From: Neurospora crassa OR74A
Taxonomy: Eukaryota > Ascomycota > Sordariomycetes > Sordariales > Sordariaceae
Direction of reading: 5' to 3'
NCBI RefSeq assembly: GCF_000182925.2
Contig: NC_026501.1
Span: 5,993,917-6,057,916 of the forward strand
Length of the DNA: 64,000 nucleotides
A model generated the notes under the pieces. The model saw only the letters and a list, made by a program, of their open reading frames with translations, had not been told where the DNA came from and made no database searches. Positions within the stretch are counted from its first letter, which is position 1; every line of letters begins with the position of its first letter. Positions 45,844-56,378 of the stretch are shown piece after piece. A program made the position numbers and the translations under genes.

Positions 45844-46909
45844 ATGGGGGGCAAGTCTGCTAACAAGGCCGGTTACTTCGACAAGCTGAAGGGCTTGTTG
45901 GAGGATTACCGGTCCATCTTCATCGTCTCCGTCGACAATGTCAGCTCTCAGCAGATGCACGAGATCAGACAGTCCCTCCGCGGTGAGGCTGTCGTCTTGA
46001 TGGGCAAGAACACCATGGTACGTTGCCCGTTGTCGCAAGAGCGTCGCGCTTCGGGAAGCCCAGAAATTAACACCCATTACAGGTTCGCCGTGCCCTCAAG
46101 ACCTTCGTCGCCGACACCCCCGAGTACGAGCGTCTCCTCCCCTTCGTCAAGGGCAACGTTGGTTTCGTCTTCACCAACGGCGACCTCAAGGAGGTCCGTG
46201 ACAAGATCCTCGCCAACAAGGTCGCTGCCCCCGCTCGTGCCGGTGCCATCGCCCCTGCCGATGTCTGGATCCCCGCTGGCAACACCGGTATGGAACCCGG
46301 CAAGACCTCTTTCTTCCAGGCCCTCGGTGTCCCCACCAAGATCGCCCGTGGTACCATTGAAATCACCACCGATCTCAAGCTCGTTGAGGCTGGCGCCAAG
46401 GTCGGCCCCTCTGAGGCTACCCTGTTGAACATGCTCAACATCTCTCCCTTCACCTACGGTATGGGCATCGCTCAGGTCTACGACCAGGGCAACACCTTCC
46501 CCTCCGATGTCCTTGACATCTCTGAGGAGCAGCTCCTCAAGGCTTTCTCCACTGCCATCACCACCATTGCCAGCCTCTCGCTCGCTCTCAACTTCCCCAC
46601 TCTTCCCTCCGTCATCCACTCCGTCGTCAACGCCTACAAGAAGGTTCTTGCCGTCGCTATCGAGACCGAGATCAGCTGGCCCGAGATCGAGGAGCTCAAG
46701 GATCGCATTGCCAACCCCGAGGCTTATGCTTCCGCCGCTCCCGCCGCTTCCACCGAGGCTGCCCCTGCCGCTGGCAAGGCCGAGGAGAAGGAGGAGGAGA
46801 AGGAGGAGTCTGATGAGGATGATGGCGGCTTCGGCGGTCTCTTGTGCGTATTCCCTGATAGTGCCCCTGGGTATTCGACGTTAAAGCTAACTGGCTCTCT
46901 AGCGACTAA
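45844..46909 (+). CDS. 60S acidic ribosomal protein P0
   Basis: Exons 45844-46017, 46083-46843 and 46903-46909 (313 aa; yeast P0 is 312). P0 anchors the ribosomal stalk: the N-terminal domain binds 25S rRNA, the middle binds P1/P2 dimers, and the acidic C-terminal tail engages elongation factors. Visible: [15 protein letters not shown] start, [17 protein letters not shown] across the first splice, [12 protein letters not shown], an Ala-rich hinge, then an acidic run and the tail GGFGGLFD. The terminal exon has only seven coding bases (C GAC TAA), so the final Phe is split by the intron and the last Asp stands alone. Without that splice the protein would run into unrelated residues. Codon use is strongly biased to C-ending codons, as expected of a very highly expressed gene. 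Confidence 0.97.
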
Positions 46910-47463
46910 ATGTCTCTCTGACTTCTTGATTGAAGTGTTTGAGGCGTGGCAAAGTTGGTTTAGGTTGGGTAAAGAGACGAATGATCTTGGCCCTCAGCTA
47001 CATAGATCACTTGCTGCTCAATTAAGCACATCAACTTGGTGGTCTCCTTTTGATGAGTCTGTTTGCAATCTTGATGAAACTGTGCGGATACATGTGAAAA
47101 TGTCCTGCTTGTTTTCTCAAACCCATCAGGTTAGTCTTCGCGTATTTCCACCATCCTTCCTGCTTTCCCCTCTGAAGTGTCGATGATTAGAAAAAATCAA
47201 AGAGCTTTTTAACCCTGATTATCATTGATGAAAACCCATCACAAACAACTACTTTATGAGACACTCTCAAACACCCCCGATTTTTGTTTCGCTCCACATC
47301 TATCATACACATGGGGTACCCAGAGGCTAACTCTACTTTTCCAGATACATCCAGATTCTATCAGATACCCTCTCAATAAAATCCTTGAACTGCCAAACAG
47401 ATTCTCGTGCCACAATTCCCAACAGTGACTTTGAATGAACTCCTTTTTGTTTCACCGTAACTC
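46910..47463. other. Convergent 3' flanks of P0 and MSH1
   Basis: 554 bp between stop codons. It is AT-rich beside the adjoining exons, as expected for 3' UTRs, with AATAAA on the plus strand at 47375-47380. No other feature was seen. Confidence 0.5.
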
Positions 47464-50400
47464 CTAAGCTACCACTCCCTGAACCGCCAATACTTGCTGA
47501 GCGATCTTGATGGCCGGCTCTGGCAGCCCAGCCAGGCGAGCCACTTTCAAGGCATGGCTCTGCCTGTTCATGCCTTTCCGCAACTTGTGCACATAGACAA
47601 ATCCGCCGCTCTCGTCCTCTTCCACATCCGTGCAATACATAGCCACACCCCAACTTGCACCCGCACTACTCGCACCATCTTCAACCACCAACCCCTGCTC
47701 CTTTAGCATATCCCCAACCGCATGGAAATGCGTCGCAAATAACCCCCTACACTTATTCACCGTCAACAGATGATGCAAGCTCGCAAACGCGACAGCCGTG
47801 CCATCCTCCGGTGTCGTCCCCCTGCCAATCTCATCCATTATCACAAAGCTCCTCGGCGTCGCCTGTCGCAATATCGCCGCCGTCTCCATCATCTCCACCA
47901 TGAAAGTGCTCTGGTCCGCATACAAGTTATCCGCCGACCCGACCCTGCTGAAGATGGCATCAACAATACCCAGCTCCGCGTAATCGGCAGGGACATAACA
48001 CCCCATCTGCGCCAGGATGGTAATCAGCGCGTTCTGTCGCAGAAACGTGCTCTTACCAGCCATGTTCGGTCCTGTAATCAGCCAGATCGCACCTTGTCCG
48101 GGGGAGCCGATTAGGCAGTCGTTTTTCTGAAAGGTCATGCCTCGAGAGAGGAGGGAGGGTTCGACGGTGGGGTGGCGACCGCCTACTATGACCGTCCTCG
48201 TGCCCATCCCTTGAGAACCGTTGGTAGTGGAGGAATCGTGCAGAATGGGCCGAACGAGATTTTGCTCCGTCGCCAGCCGGGCCAGCGAGGTGGCGATGTC
48301 GAGCTCGTCGAGGACGAGCGCATTGCGACGGAGTTTAATGAGCAAGGTTACCACGTTGGAGCGGAGAGAGGAGAAGAGAGCCGTCTCTTCGGAGCGAATG
48401 CGGAGCCGGACGTGGTCGAGGGATTCGCCGAGGGACGTCCAGAGAGGGTGGTGGAAGGTGCGGGTGGTCCGGGTGGTAGAGAGCGTGCGGAGGGTGGAGA
48501 GGGATTCAGGTTCTGGGACGGGTTCGGGGATGGGTTCGCCATCGGCGTCCGCAGCATCGGCGTCGGTGGTGTCAGCGATGGGGTCGGACATGCTGTTGCT
48601 GCTGCTGCTGGATGTTCTGGTGCGACGACTGGTTTCTCCCATCGCCAATCGAGCATCCCTCCCTCGAACGACACAAACATGGCCCAATCCGGCTTTCCAA
48701 TTCAGCGTAAGCGACGGCGCCGCATACTTTGCGCGGAACTCCTCGGTGAGCTTCTCCTTTTGTTCCTGCAGCGATCTGAGTTCCGCGTGGAGCTTAGCCA
48801 GGGCCCTGTTGGCTTTGGGCTTCATGATCCAGACCTGGTTGTCTTCGCCGTAGTAATTTCGCAGACTCATTTTCCTATTGTCTTTTGACAGATCCTTTTC
48901 CTGTTGATTTCGGTTTTGGGTCAGCTCCGCCCTAGCCCTATTACTCTTGGCCGTCGCCCCCTTGGGCAAAAGCGCCCGCCCATCCTCCTCCGTCCCTTCG
49001 CCCTTGACGATTTCCTGCGCGAGAGCAAGCATCTCGCCCGTCTCGCTATCTTCGAGCTGGTGTTGCTGGACGAGCCCTTCCTCGTCGATGGCGTCCCAGA
49101 TCCGCTTGGCGAGCTTGAGGGGTTGCTCGAGGCTTATGCGGTCGATCAGCTTGGTTAGGCAATCATCTTCTTCTGGGTTATTATCTTCGGAGGACATGGT
49201 GGACTTTAGGTGGTTGACGATGTCCTCGGTGGCCTTGATGGTGCTGGCGAGCCGGAGGAGATCGTCGGCGTCACCGCGGTTGAGGGCGAATTTTTGGACG
49301 AGACGCTGAGTGTCGTGGGAGCGATGGAGGAGGACCGTGATGGCGTCGCTGAGATCTGGGTTCGAGATGAAGCGGGTTATGAGATCAAGACGAGAGTTTA
49401 TCACCGAAAGGGACGTTGAAGGGGCGCCTAAGTCGGTCAGCGATTTTATCTATCGACATAGGGACAAAGCGGTAAAAGGGATGGCTTACTGAGCCACTCA
49501 TTAAGCAGTCTCGCACCACTCTTGGTCACTGTCCTTCTGATGGCATGTAACAAGCTTCCCGCGAAGAAGCCTTCCCTCATGGTTTTCTTGATCTCCAGAG
49601 ATCGCATGCTGTTCTTGTCGATAGTCATAATTTGCATGTTGTCGTGACGTATTGGCGGCTGAAGCTTCATGCTCAAGCCTTGAAGTCGGTCTGTAACATA
49701 GTGAAGCAAGACATTGCCTGCCTTGATCTCATCGTCCGTGAACCTGATTACTGTTTCTGTAGGTATTTTTGCGTCCAGCATCGGCGCCCAGTCCTTGAGG
49801 GTTTGTATATTCTCGCTCTGGGGTGAGTAAGTAACGGGATATCTCTCTTCGTTTAGGACGGACAAGATATCGTGACCTTCGGCAGACTCAAGGGACTTAT
49901 CGAGGACTATTTCTCGCGGAGATACCCGCAAGAGGACACTGCCCAAGGCTATGAGGCTCGTCTGCTGGGTGTAGAAGTTGCCCGTGGATAAATCTAGCCA
50001 TGCTAAACCTACAAGGGACTCCTTCTTTTGCCCAGTTCCGGTGTTCAAGGCTTCTTGAAAACTCGAGCTTCCTTCCAACGAATCCGAAGGCAGATGAATG
50101 GCCATAATGTAGTTGTTCGCGTACGGGTCCATGAAGTTCTCGTCGATCAGAGTGCCCGGGGTGACGATGCGAGTAACTCTGCGATTGTGCATCAAACCAC
50201 CCGATTTGATCTGCTCTGAAGGGGAATTTCTGTACTCCTCCGCTATGGCTACATGGCGATTCAGGTCTTCGACTAAGACTTTAAGGTAACGGTCAAGTTG
50301 GAAGAAAGGAAACCCAGCCTAAAAGAAGGTTCATGATCAGAACAAAGTGCAAATAGGGAGGATAACTTGGAGCTGACTTGGGAGCAAAGACTTGGTAGAG

Positions 50401-51392
50401 ACACATGAACACAACGACAGACGGAGAGGATTTACCATTGAGACAGGGCCGCCGCTCGTTTTCTTTTGTGAGACTTTGAGGTTCAGAAGCGGGCCGACCT
50501 CCTCCGCATGCTCAAAGTACATCTCGTAGAAGCCTCCTACGCGCGTCAGCAACACGCAGTTGTCAAACTTTTGCATATTGTGGCGATGCTGTTGGATTAC
50601 TGCTGGGTAAGCTGGTTCTTGGTCTTCCTGCTGCCGTGGCGGGAAAGACTCGTCGGGAAGGAGGGCGCCCTGAGGGATCTCCTTCAACCTGACGGTCCTC
50701 GTCTTGTCTCTTTTACGCTGTGTTGATGGCTCATTCTGCTCTACGTCGGCTGCCTCTTCTGTTGCTTCTTTTACGGGCAGGAGAGCCTCGTCGAGCATAG
50801 CAACTGGCGTAGTGGATGAATCGTCTAACTTGACAATCCTCCGCCTGCCCCGTTTACTCTTACCAGAGTCCATGTCCTCGTTTGGATTTATATCTCTCTG
50901 AGCATCCAGGATCGGATCCGAGGTTAGAGTAGTCTGGGACACGGGTAGCTGATCCAGCTGCAGAATCGTCCTTTTGATCCTTTTGCGGCGAGCCGTCGAG
51001 GTGCCTTCTTCCTGGACTGACTCCTCCACCACTAGAAGAGGGCCATTGACGGCGGATTCAACGACGGACGGAAGGGGCAGATCGTTCAACTGCACAACGG
51101 TCCGGGTCTTTTTGCCGCGAATCTGGAGCTGAAACAGTCGAGGACAACACGGCGTGATGTCGATGACGGGCCGGGCGGGGACGGCAAGTAGCACGCTGGA
51201 GGGTCTAGACCCGGCGGAAGTGAGCGAGGTCTGAGTGGTCACATATCTACCGACACCGACAGCACCACGACCACGTCCAACAGTGGCGACAGCGGTTCGA
51301 ATGTTGTTATTGACAACGCATGGGCGACAGCTGCTTTGGCCGAGAGACGCTATCCAGCGGCGCGGAACCTGTTTTGGGCGCGGGGGAAGCAT
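47464..51392 (-). CDS. msh1: MSH1: mitochondrial MutS-family mismatch-repair ATPase
   Basis: Minus-strand exons 51392-50436, 50318-49490 and 49427-47464 (1249 aa). The N-terminus is basic and Arg-rich (MLPPRPKQVPRRWIASLGQS), fitting a mitochondrial presequence. MutS domain I carries the mismatch-probing motif GGFYEMY (286-292), preceded by DNCVLLTRV. Connector, lever and clamp domains fill exons 2-3. The ATPase has Walker A GPNMAGKS (1048-1055) and Walker B VIMDEIGRGT (1124-1133), plus ATHFHAVGDM. Yeast Msh1 (959 aa) keeps mitochondrial DNA stable. The extra length is in the first 270 residues, which contain four copies of a basic RT[IV]xLxxLP motif, and in a Ser/Asp/Pro-rich loop (about 865-905). 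No HNH or GIY-YIG nuclease domain follows, unlike plant MSH1. Both introns keep the frame. The start is the first ATG of the frame. Confidence 0.92.
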
Positions 51393-54300
51393 CAAAATCC
51401 GGCGTTTATGGCCTGTTGCCTTTCGACGGTTGCTGGTTGGGCCTTGACATGCGATGACAGAAAACGTGCGGTACTGATGCGACCAAGTATGGCAGATGTG
51501 CACAGAATGGCGCGCAGTTCCGAATCTTTTTCACTTTTCCTGCCGTAAAGGTCCGCGATCAACGTGACGAAGCGTGATCAATGTCGTGAGGCGTGGCGGT
51601 TGTAGAAGGGGGGGAAATGGTGACCAAAAAAGTGACAAAAATGGCATGGAAATCATCAACAATCAGGTGCAAATGGCCGAAAATGGACTTCTGCAACATC
51701 CTGGCAGTTGATTATGTTCTTGGCAGGCATTTTGCGGGTGGGCCGTGGGGCGTCCTGCTGTCGTGCGGGAACCTATGCGGCAACAGGGCACTGGAAGCCC
51801 CTGCAAAGGGAAAGTGGGGACAATTATTTCTCCTCTGCCGTCCACCTCACCCCGCTCGGACCCGATGGACGCCAGCGCGCCATGGCTCCAACGCCCATCC
51901 CGTCCCGCAAGGTTGTCGCCTCTCCCAGTTAGGTTTGTACACATCCATGCAAAGGTGTACATAGTTTACACCACAGGAAACCTAAGCTGGGTATAATGCT
52001 TGTGCTGCGACAATCCTTGGCTGTGCCTGAAAACCACTCGGAGATTGCTGGAGAAGACCTGGAAGCTTCCTGATTGCAGGGTATGGGGCTGATACGGACG
52101 AGGACGATATCCCGGCACCACTAGAGGTAGGTAGGCACTAACAAACAGTCCGCCGAAAAAGGCAACAACCTGGAACGGGAACGACTAACACCGACAACCC
52201 GATCTCGGGCCTCTGACAACCCCGCGGTCAACAACGCTAGCAGCGAACTGAACATGCAGACTTCGCAGCGCAACATCGTCTCTTTCCAATCTGGTCGCGA
52301 CTTATACCGATTTTGAGCGACGTGGTCTGGGGAACCTGGTTGCGTGTTGCCAGTCAAGTGGAATGCATGCCGATAATGTTGCTTTGATATCGGGCATCGC
52401 GAGACGATCACTCGGCGATAATAAATGGGGAATGCGCGAACATGGGACGGCAGGGCTCTGGGGCCATGATGATGATTTGCCCTTCCCCGGTTTGTTTTCT
52501 GTGCTTTTTGCCTCTCCTGGAATCCGCTCCCGCAAGGCCTGGTCACGATATAACCCGACTGACTGGGAACGATTCCACTTTTGCCAGACCGGTTCCTTCC
52601 ATGTGGCATTCAACGACAGCTCATCGGCCCATCTGCCAGCACAATCAGAAGGTCCACCGTCAAACTGAGGAGGAGGAGGAGGGAATTGCATATCCGATTC
52701 ATGCCCGGGAAGAAGGGCCTTCGCAAGACGTCTCGCATTACCATTTTCTGGTTCACTGTTCATCCGGGGTCGAGTTCTCGCTGACACAAACGGCCATTTC
52801 GCTGGTAGACGCCCGTAACAGGACGCAATGAAGCGAAACGGATTCAGCGAGATTGGACAAACGCGCAGGCTAGACTACACCCGCGCGCACCCTACATACT
52901 GAACACGTCCGAGACTCTGGGCCACCCGCGCCCCGTCCAGTGCGGTGATCAGAGTGATTCAGGTCTCGCCTTGTTAAGCGATGCCATGCTTTACCGATCA
53001 ATGATTTGTTTCGTCTTTGATGATGACGATGGTAAGAACAGGACACCAACGGACGAACGACGGCTTGAAACGGGTGACAAAGGAAATTGCGGAAAGGATG
53101 TCGTGCCTCGTCTTTGATTACATACTACGCTTACCATTGGTGATTACGGCCACTGGCACCATCAGGACGGTCACGGCTGAATCCACGATCCGACTAGACC
53201 AGCCTTGACCACCAGAGACAGTCCAGGTGTCTTGCAGTGGTTTTTCGTTTCCAGTTCCAGTACTGGATGATGCGTTGTTGATGACGCTCAGATCTCGCAA
53301 CGATCTAGACGCTGCAACCAAACGGCGATCTGTTCCGAAGGACGATGATGTGTGCGGACGGACTCCTACCAACAGCAAAGAGAACAAGTTGTAAACGGCC
53401 AGACCAACAACGCCAACGAGAACCGAGACAACGTGTCAGCCGAGACTGGGAACCGGACGGGAGTCAAGCGTAGATTATGAATCCAATGATAGGGATCGAG
53501 CGGAAATGTTATTTGATGCTCATCACCATGGGAGTCCGAGTAAAGGAGAAACCCAAAGGCCGGGGGGCTGCCGGGATGAGGCCCGGTATGCACTGCTGCC
53601 ACTGCAATGCCCGTGTCTGACTGGCATGATTCAAGTGTGGCCCGATTGTGCCCCTCGGCCTGGCTGTGAATGGTTGGGCCTCGGTGGCTACTGGTCGGCA
53701 AGTAATCGGCATCGACCGATGTTTGCCCATGTTGACCCCATGTTGTACCAGTTCTGCCACCATTTCCAGCCTTGCCGAACCCTTTCTCAGACCATTTTCA
53801 TCAGCTCCGCCCGCCAATCCCAGCGACCCCCGTCCACCACACCTTATCTCCTACCCTATTCTCGGCTCCTTGCGAGCGCGCTCTTTTGTGCCAGTTAGCT
53901 CCGTTGGTAGCAGTCATAGCGGTGATAGCGTCCCAAAGAGGCCCCCCAATCCTGGCAATAACGCAGTCTCTCCCTCGGGCCTGGGCACTCGGCTAGAACT
54001 CCCTCTCCCTCCTTCAGGACTGGGCCTTCACTCCACCATCTGCACCAGCAACATCATGGCCAAACAGACTTGCTCTCGCCCGCCTGTCACCCCCCTTTTT
54101 TTCCAAGTTCAAATCCCGGAAAAGGAAAAAAAAAAATGATGAGCCCTCAAAATAACATGAACCCACTTAACCCAGCATGCGCGTTGTAGGTGGCCGCCAG
54201 GGTCCAGGATGCGGCCCGAGGGACGTCTAAGTCATGATTGTTGCCTGCTTTATAAATCAGACCTGCTTTCCTCCCCCACCCTCCGTAAGGCTTCACCCAA

Positions 54301-54574
54301 GACTATTTATGTTTGTTTAACTCGGTCAATTCCCTTGTATTCCTTGTGCAAGGTTATTCTATAAGATCAGCTGTCCATAACATTCTGCCAACGACCTACG
54401 AGACATCCCTTGGTATTAATAAGCCACCTCTATCATTACCAAACATCGCCTCAGCTACCTCAATATATCTATATCGCCAATAACCTGGGAAACCTGTATC
54501 TCCATCGAGCAAAACATCGCTCCGAGACATTCCACAAACATTTGCACATATACTCACAACTCGAATAATAATCG
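51393..54574. other. Divergent intergenic region, no gene seen
   Basis: 3.2 kb between divergent MSH1 and the Gln-rich protein gene. Open frames of up to about 160 codons exist on both strands near 52.3-52.8 kb and 53.6-54.1 kb, but they overlap on both strands and have no recognisable pattern. Half-site AGGTAGGTAGG is at about 52125-52135, and an A tract (54128-54137) lies further right. The last 300 bp look like leader sequence. Confidence 0.55.
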
Positions 54575-56023
54575 ATGGCGGCACCGATGCCGCATCCGTA
54601 CCAAGCCCACGTTCCGGCAACACCTCCGCCGGAGCAGCCGTTGTTCAGCAAGGGCCCAATGTTTCCCGATATGTCCACGACAACAAGCACAACAACATCT
54701 CGACAACAAGCCTTCTTCAACATGTTTGCCGCACATGCCCAACAAGTGCGGGAACAGCAACGACAAAAGCAGCGAGAGCAAGATGCGCAACAACAACAAC
54801 AACAGCAACAGCAGCAGCAGCCAACCCCTGCATCCTCCCGGCAGTCCAGCAGCAGCGCTCCCGTACCACAATCATCACCGTCACAGACACAGACAAATCT
54901 CCCATTTGGCATGAAGACGACATCCCCGGCAGATTCAACACCACAACAACAGCAGCAACAACAACAAGCAATCCCCACCCTGGACCCCAAATACCTCGCC
55001 ATGGCCTCGCGCATCGCCGCCTACTACCAACAACGCTGCCAAGCCATCGCCAACTTCCAGCAGCAACGGTGCCAGCAGTGGGCCAACATGCAGCGCGCCA
55101 AGTGCCAGGAGATGATGCAGGCCACCATGTTGGTGGTGGCCTGGTATATTCGCGATCGGATCGAACGGCGGCGGCGGAAACAGAAGAGGGTTTTTAAACG
55201 CGGGTTGGAGCAGAGGGAGAGGCAGCGCGCTCTACGGGTAGGAGGAGGAGGAGGAGGAGGAGAAAAGGTGACCAAGGGGGAGGTGGTACGGAGGTGGGTT
55301 TTGGATGTGCCTATTGGAGTTTTGCCACCTTCTTCTTCTTTTTCTTCTTCCTCTTCCTCTTCTTCTTCTCCTGCTGCTGCCGCTTTTACCACCACACCCA
55401 CGGCGACGGCAACAGAAAAGGGAAAAGTACCAGTACCAGTACCCCAGCCATCACCAGAAGTCCACGACCCTCTTCAAGACCAAGCCGAGGCCATCTTTGC
55501 ACTGGGCGGCAACGAGGTTGAGTTGCCAGAAACCAAGACCGAAGACAAAGATTCACAGCTGTTCACCATCGCGGATAACCTGATCAAGTCACAGCTGGCT
55601 AGGATCGACATTCCGCTTTTGGGGGTGCTCAACCTAGACGAGAGCGACAGCGAGGAGAGTTCGGAGGAGGAGTACTTTGAAGAAGATGAGTATGAGGACG
55701 ACTATGAAGGCGAAGAGTATGAAGAAGAAGAAGAAGGAGGAGGAGAGGAAGAAGAAGGATATGGAGAGGGAGAAGATGGAGAGGAGAAGGCGGAGTATGA
55801 ATGCTTTGGCCCCGGCGTATATGGGAATACGGGCAATCTGGGGCCTAAGGTGAAGGTGACTGCTGTTCCTTCTTCATCTCAACATCAACAAGAGCAGCAG
55901 CGTACAAAGGTGGAAGATGCTGTTGTTATGTCGCCAGAGGGGATGGGGTCAGAGGAGGTCCAGTTGGGTACGACGGGGTCAGGGAGCGCGGGGCGGAAGA
56001 GAGGTGCGAGCGAGATTTCGTGA
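54575..56023 (+). CDS. Uncharacterised Gln-rich protein with 11-residue Cys repeat and acidic C-terminus
   Basis: A single exon of 482 aa. I recognise no named family. Layout: Pro/Ser/Thr-rich start; a Q11 run (72-82) and Q8 run (124-131); an ordered core at about 138-210 in which an 11-residue unit is repeated three times (QQRCQAIANF-type, Cys at 155, 166 and 177), followed by a hydrophobic and basic helix (MLVVAWYIRDRIERRRRKQKR); a Ser10 run; a second ordered segment (about 350-372, FTIADNLIKSQLARIDIPLLG) ; a long Glu/Asp/Tyr-rich stretch; and a basic end (AGRKRGASEIS). Length, codon regularity and the conserved-looking core support a real gene. The basic cluster suggests nuclear location or nucleic-acid contact, but this is only inference. 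The ATG at 54575 follows a leader-like region. Confidence 0.72.
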   Translation: MAAPMPHPYQAHVPATPPPEQPLFSKGPMFPDMSTTTSTTTSRQQAFFNMFAAHAQQVREQQRQKQREQDAQQQQQQQQQQQPTPASSRQSSSSAPVPQSSPSQTQTNLPFGMKTTSPADSTPQQQQQQQQAIPTLDPKYLAMASRIAAYYQQRCQAIANFQQQRCQQWANMQRAKCQEMMQATMLVVAWYIRDRIERRRRKQKRVFKRGLEQRERQRALRVGGGGGGGEKVTKGEVVRRWVLDVPIGVLPPSSSFSSSSSSSSSPAAAAFTTTPTATATEKGKVPVPVPQPSPEVHDPLQDQAEAIFALGGNEVELPETKTEDKDSQLFTIADNLIKSQLARIDIPLLGVLNLDESDSEESSEEEYFEEDEYEDDYEGEEYEEEEEGGGEEEEGYGEGEDGEEKAEYECFGPGVYGNTGNLGPKVKVTAVPSSSQHQQEQQRTKVEDAVVMSPEGMGSEEVQLGTTGSGSAGRKRGASEIS

Positions 56024-56356
56024 AGCATGGCGTCTTGTGCTAGCCTCTCTCTTCGGTTTGTTTCTTTAATCTTTCTTTCTCTTGGTTATTGTGTGTTACG
56101 GTGGAAGACAAGTTTGATGGATGGGTTACCATATAGAGACATGGACTGGGGCAATATGGGTTTGTTTTTTTTCTTGGGTGGAATTTTGATAGCCAACTCA
56201 GTCGGTCGGTCGGTTTGCTTTTGGGGTCCGATTTGGTATGGTGAAGGGAAAGGGGTAACACCGGGGCGTTTTTGGGTAACGGGTCATGGTCACGGCGACG
56301 GTCGCGGTTCATTTGTCGGTCGGGGCGGCGGCGTTGATTCCGGGGTCTCCACGGTT

Positions 56357-56378
56357 CACACACACACACACACACACA
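56357..56378. repeat. (CA)11 microsatellite
   Basis: Eleven perfect CA units in the 3' flank of the Gln-rich protein gene. Confidence 0.95.

Noticed and set aside
52302-52787. 161-codon minus-strand frame in the gap right of MSH1
   Set aside because: Overlapping frames are open on both strands, there is no conserved motif, and no splice partner continues it.
53888-53935. tRNA-like A box (TTAGCTCCGTTGGTAGCA)
   Set aside because: No matching B box (GGTTCRANNC) and no acceptor-stem pairing downstream.
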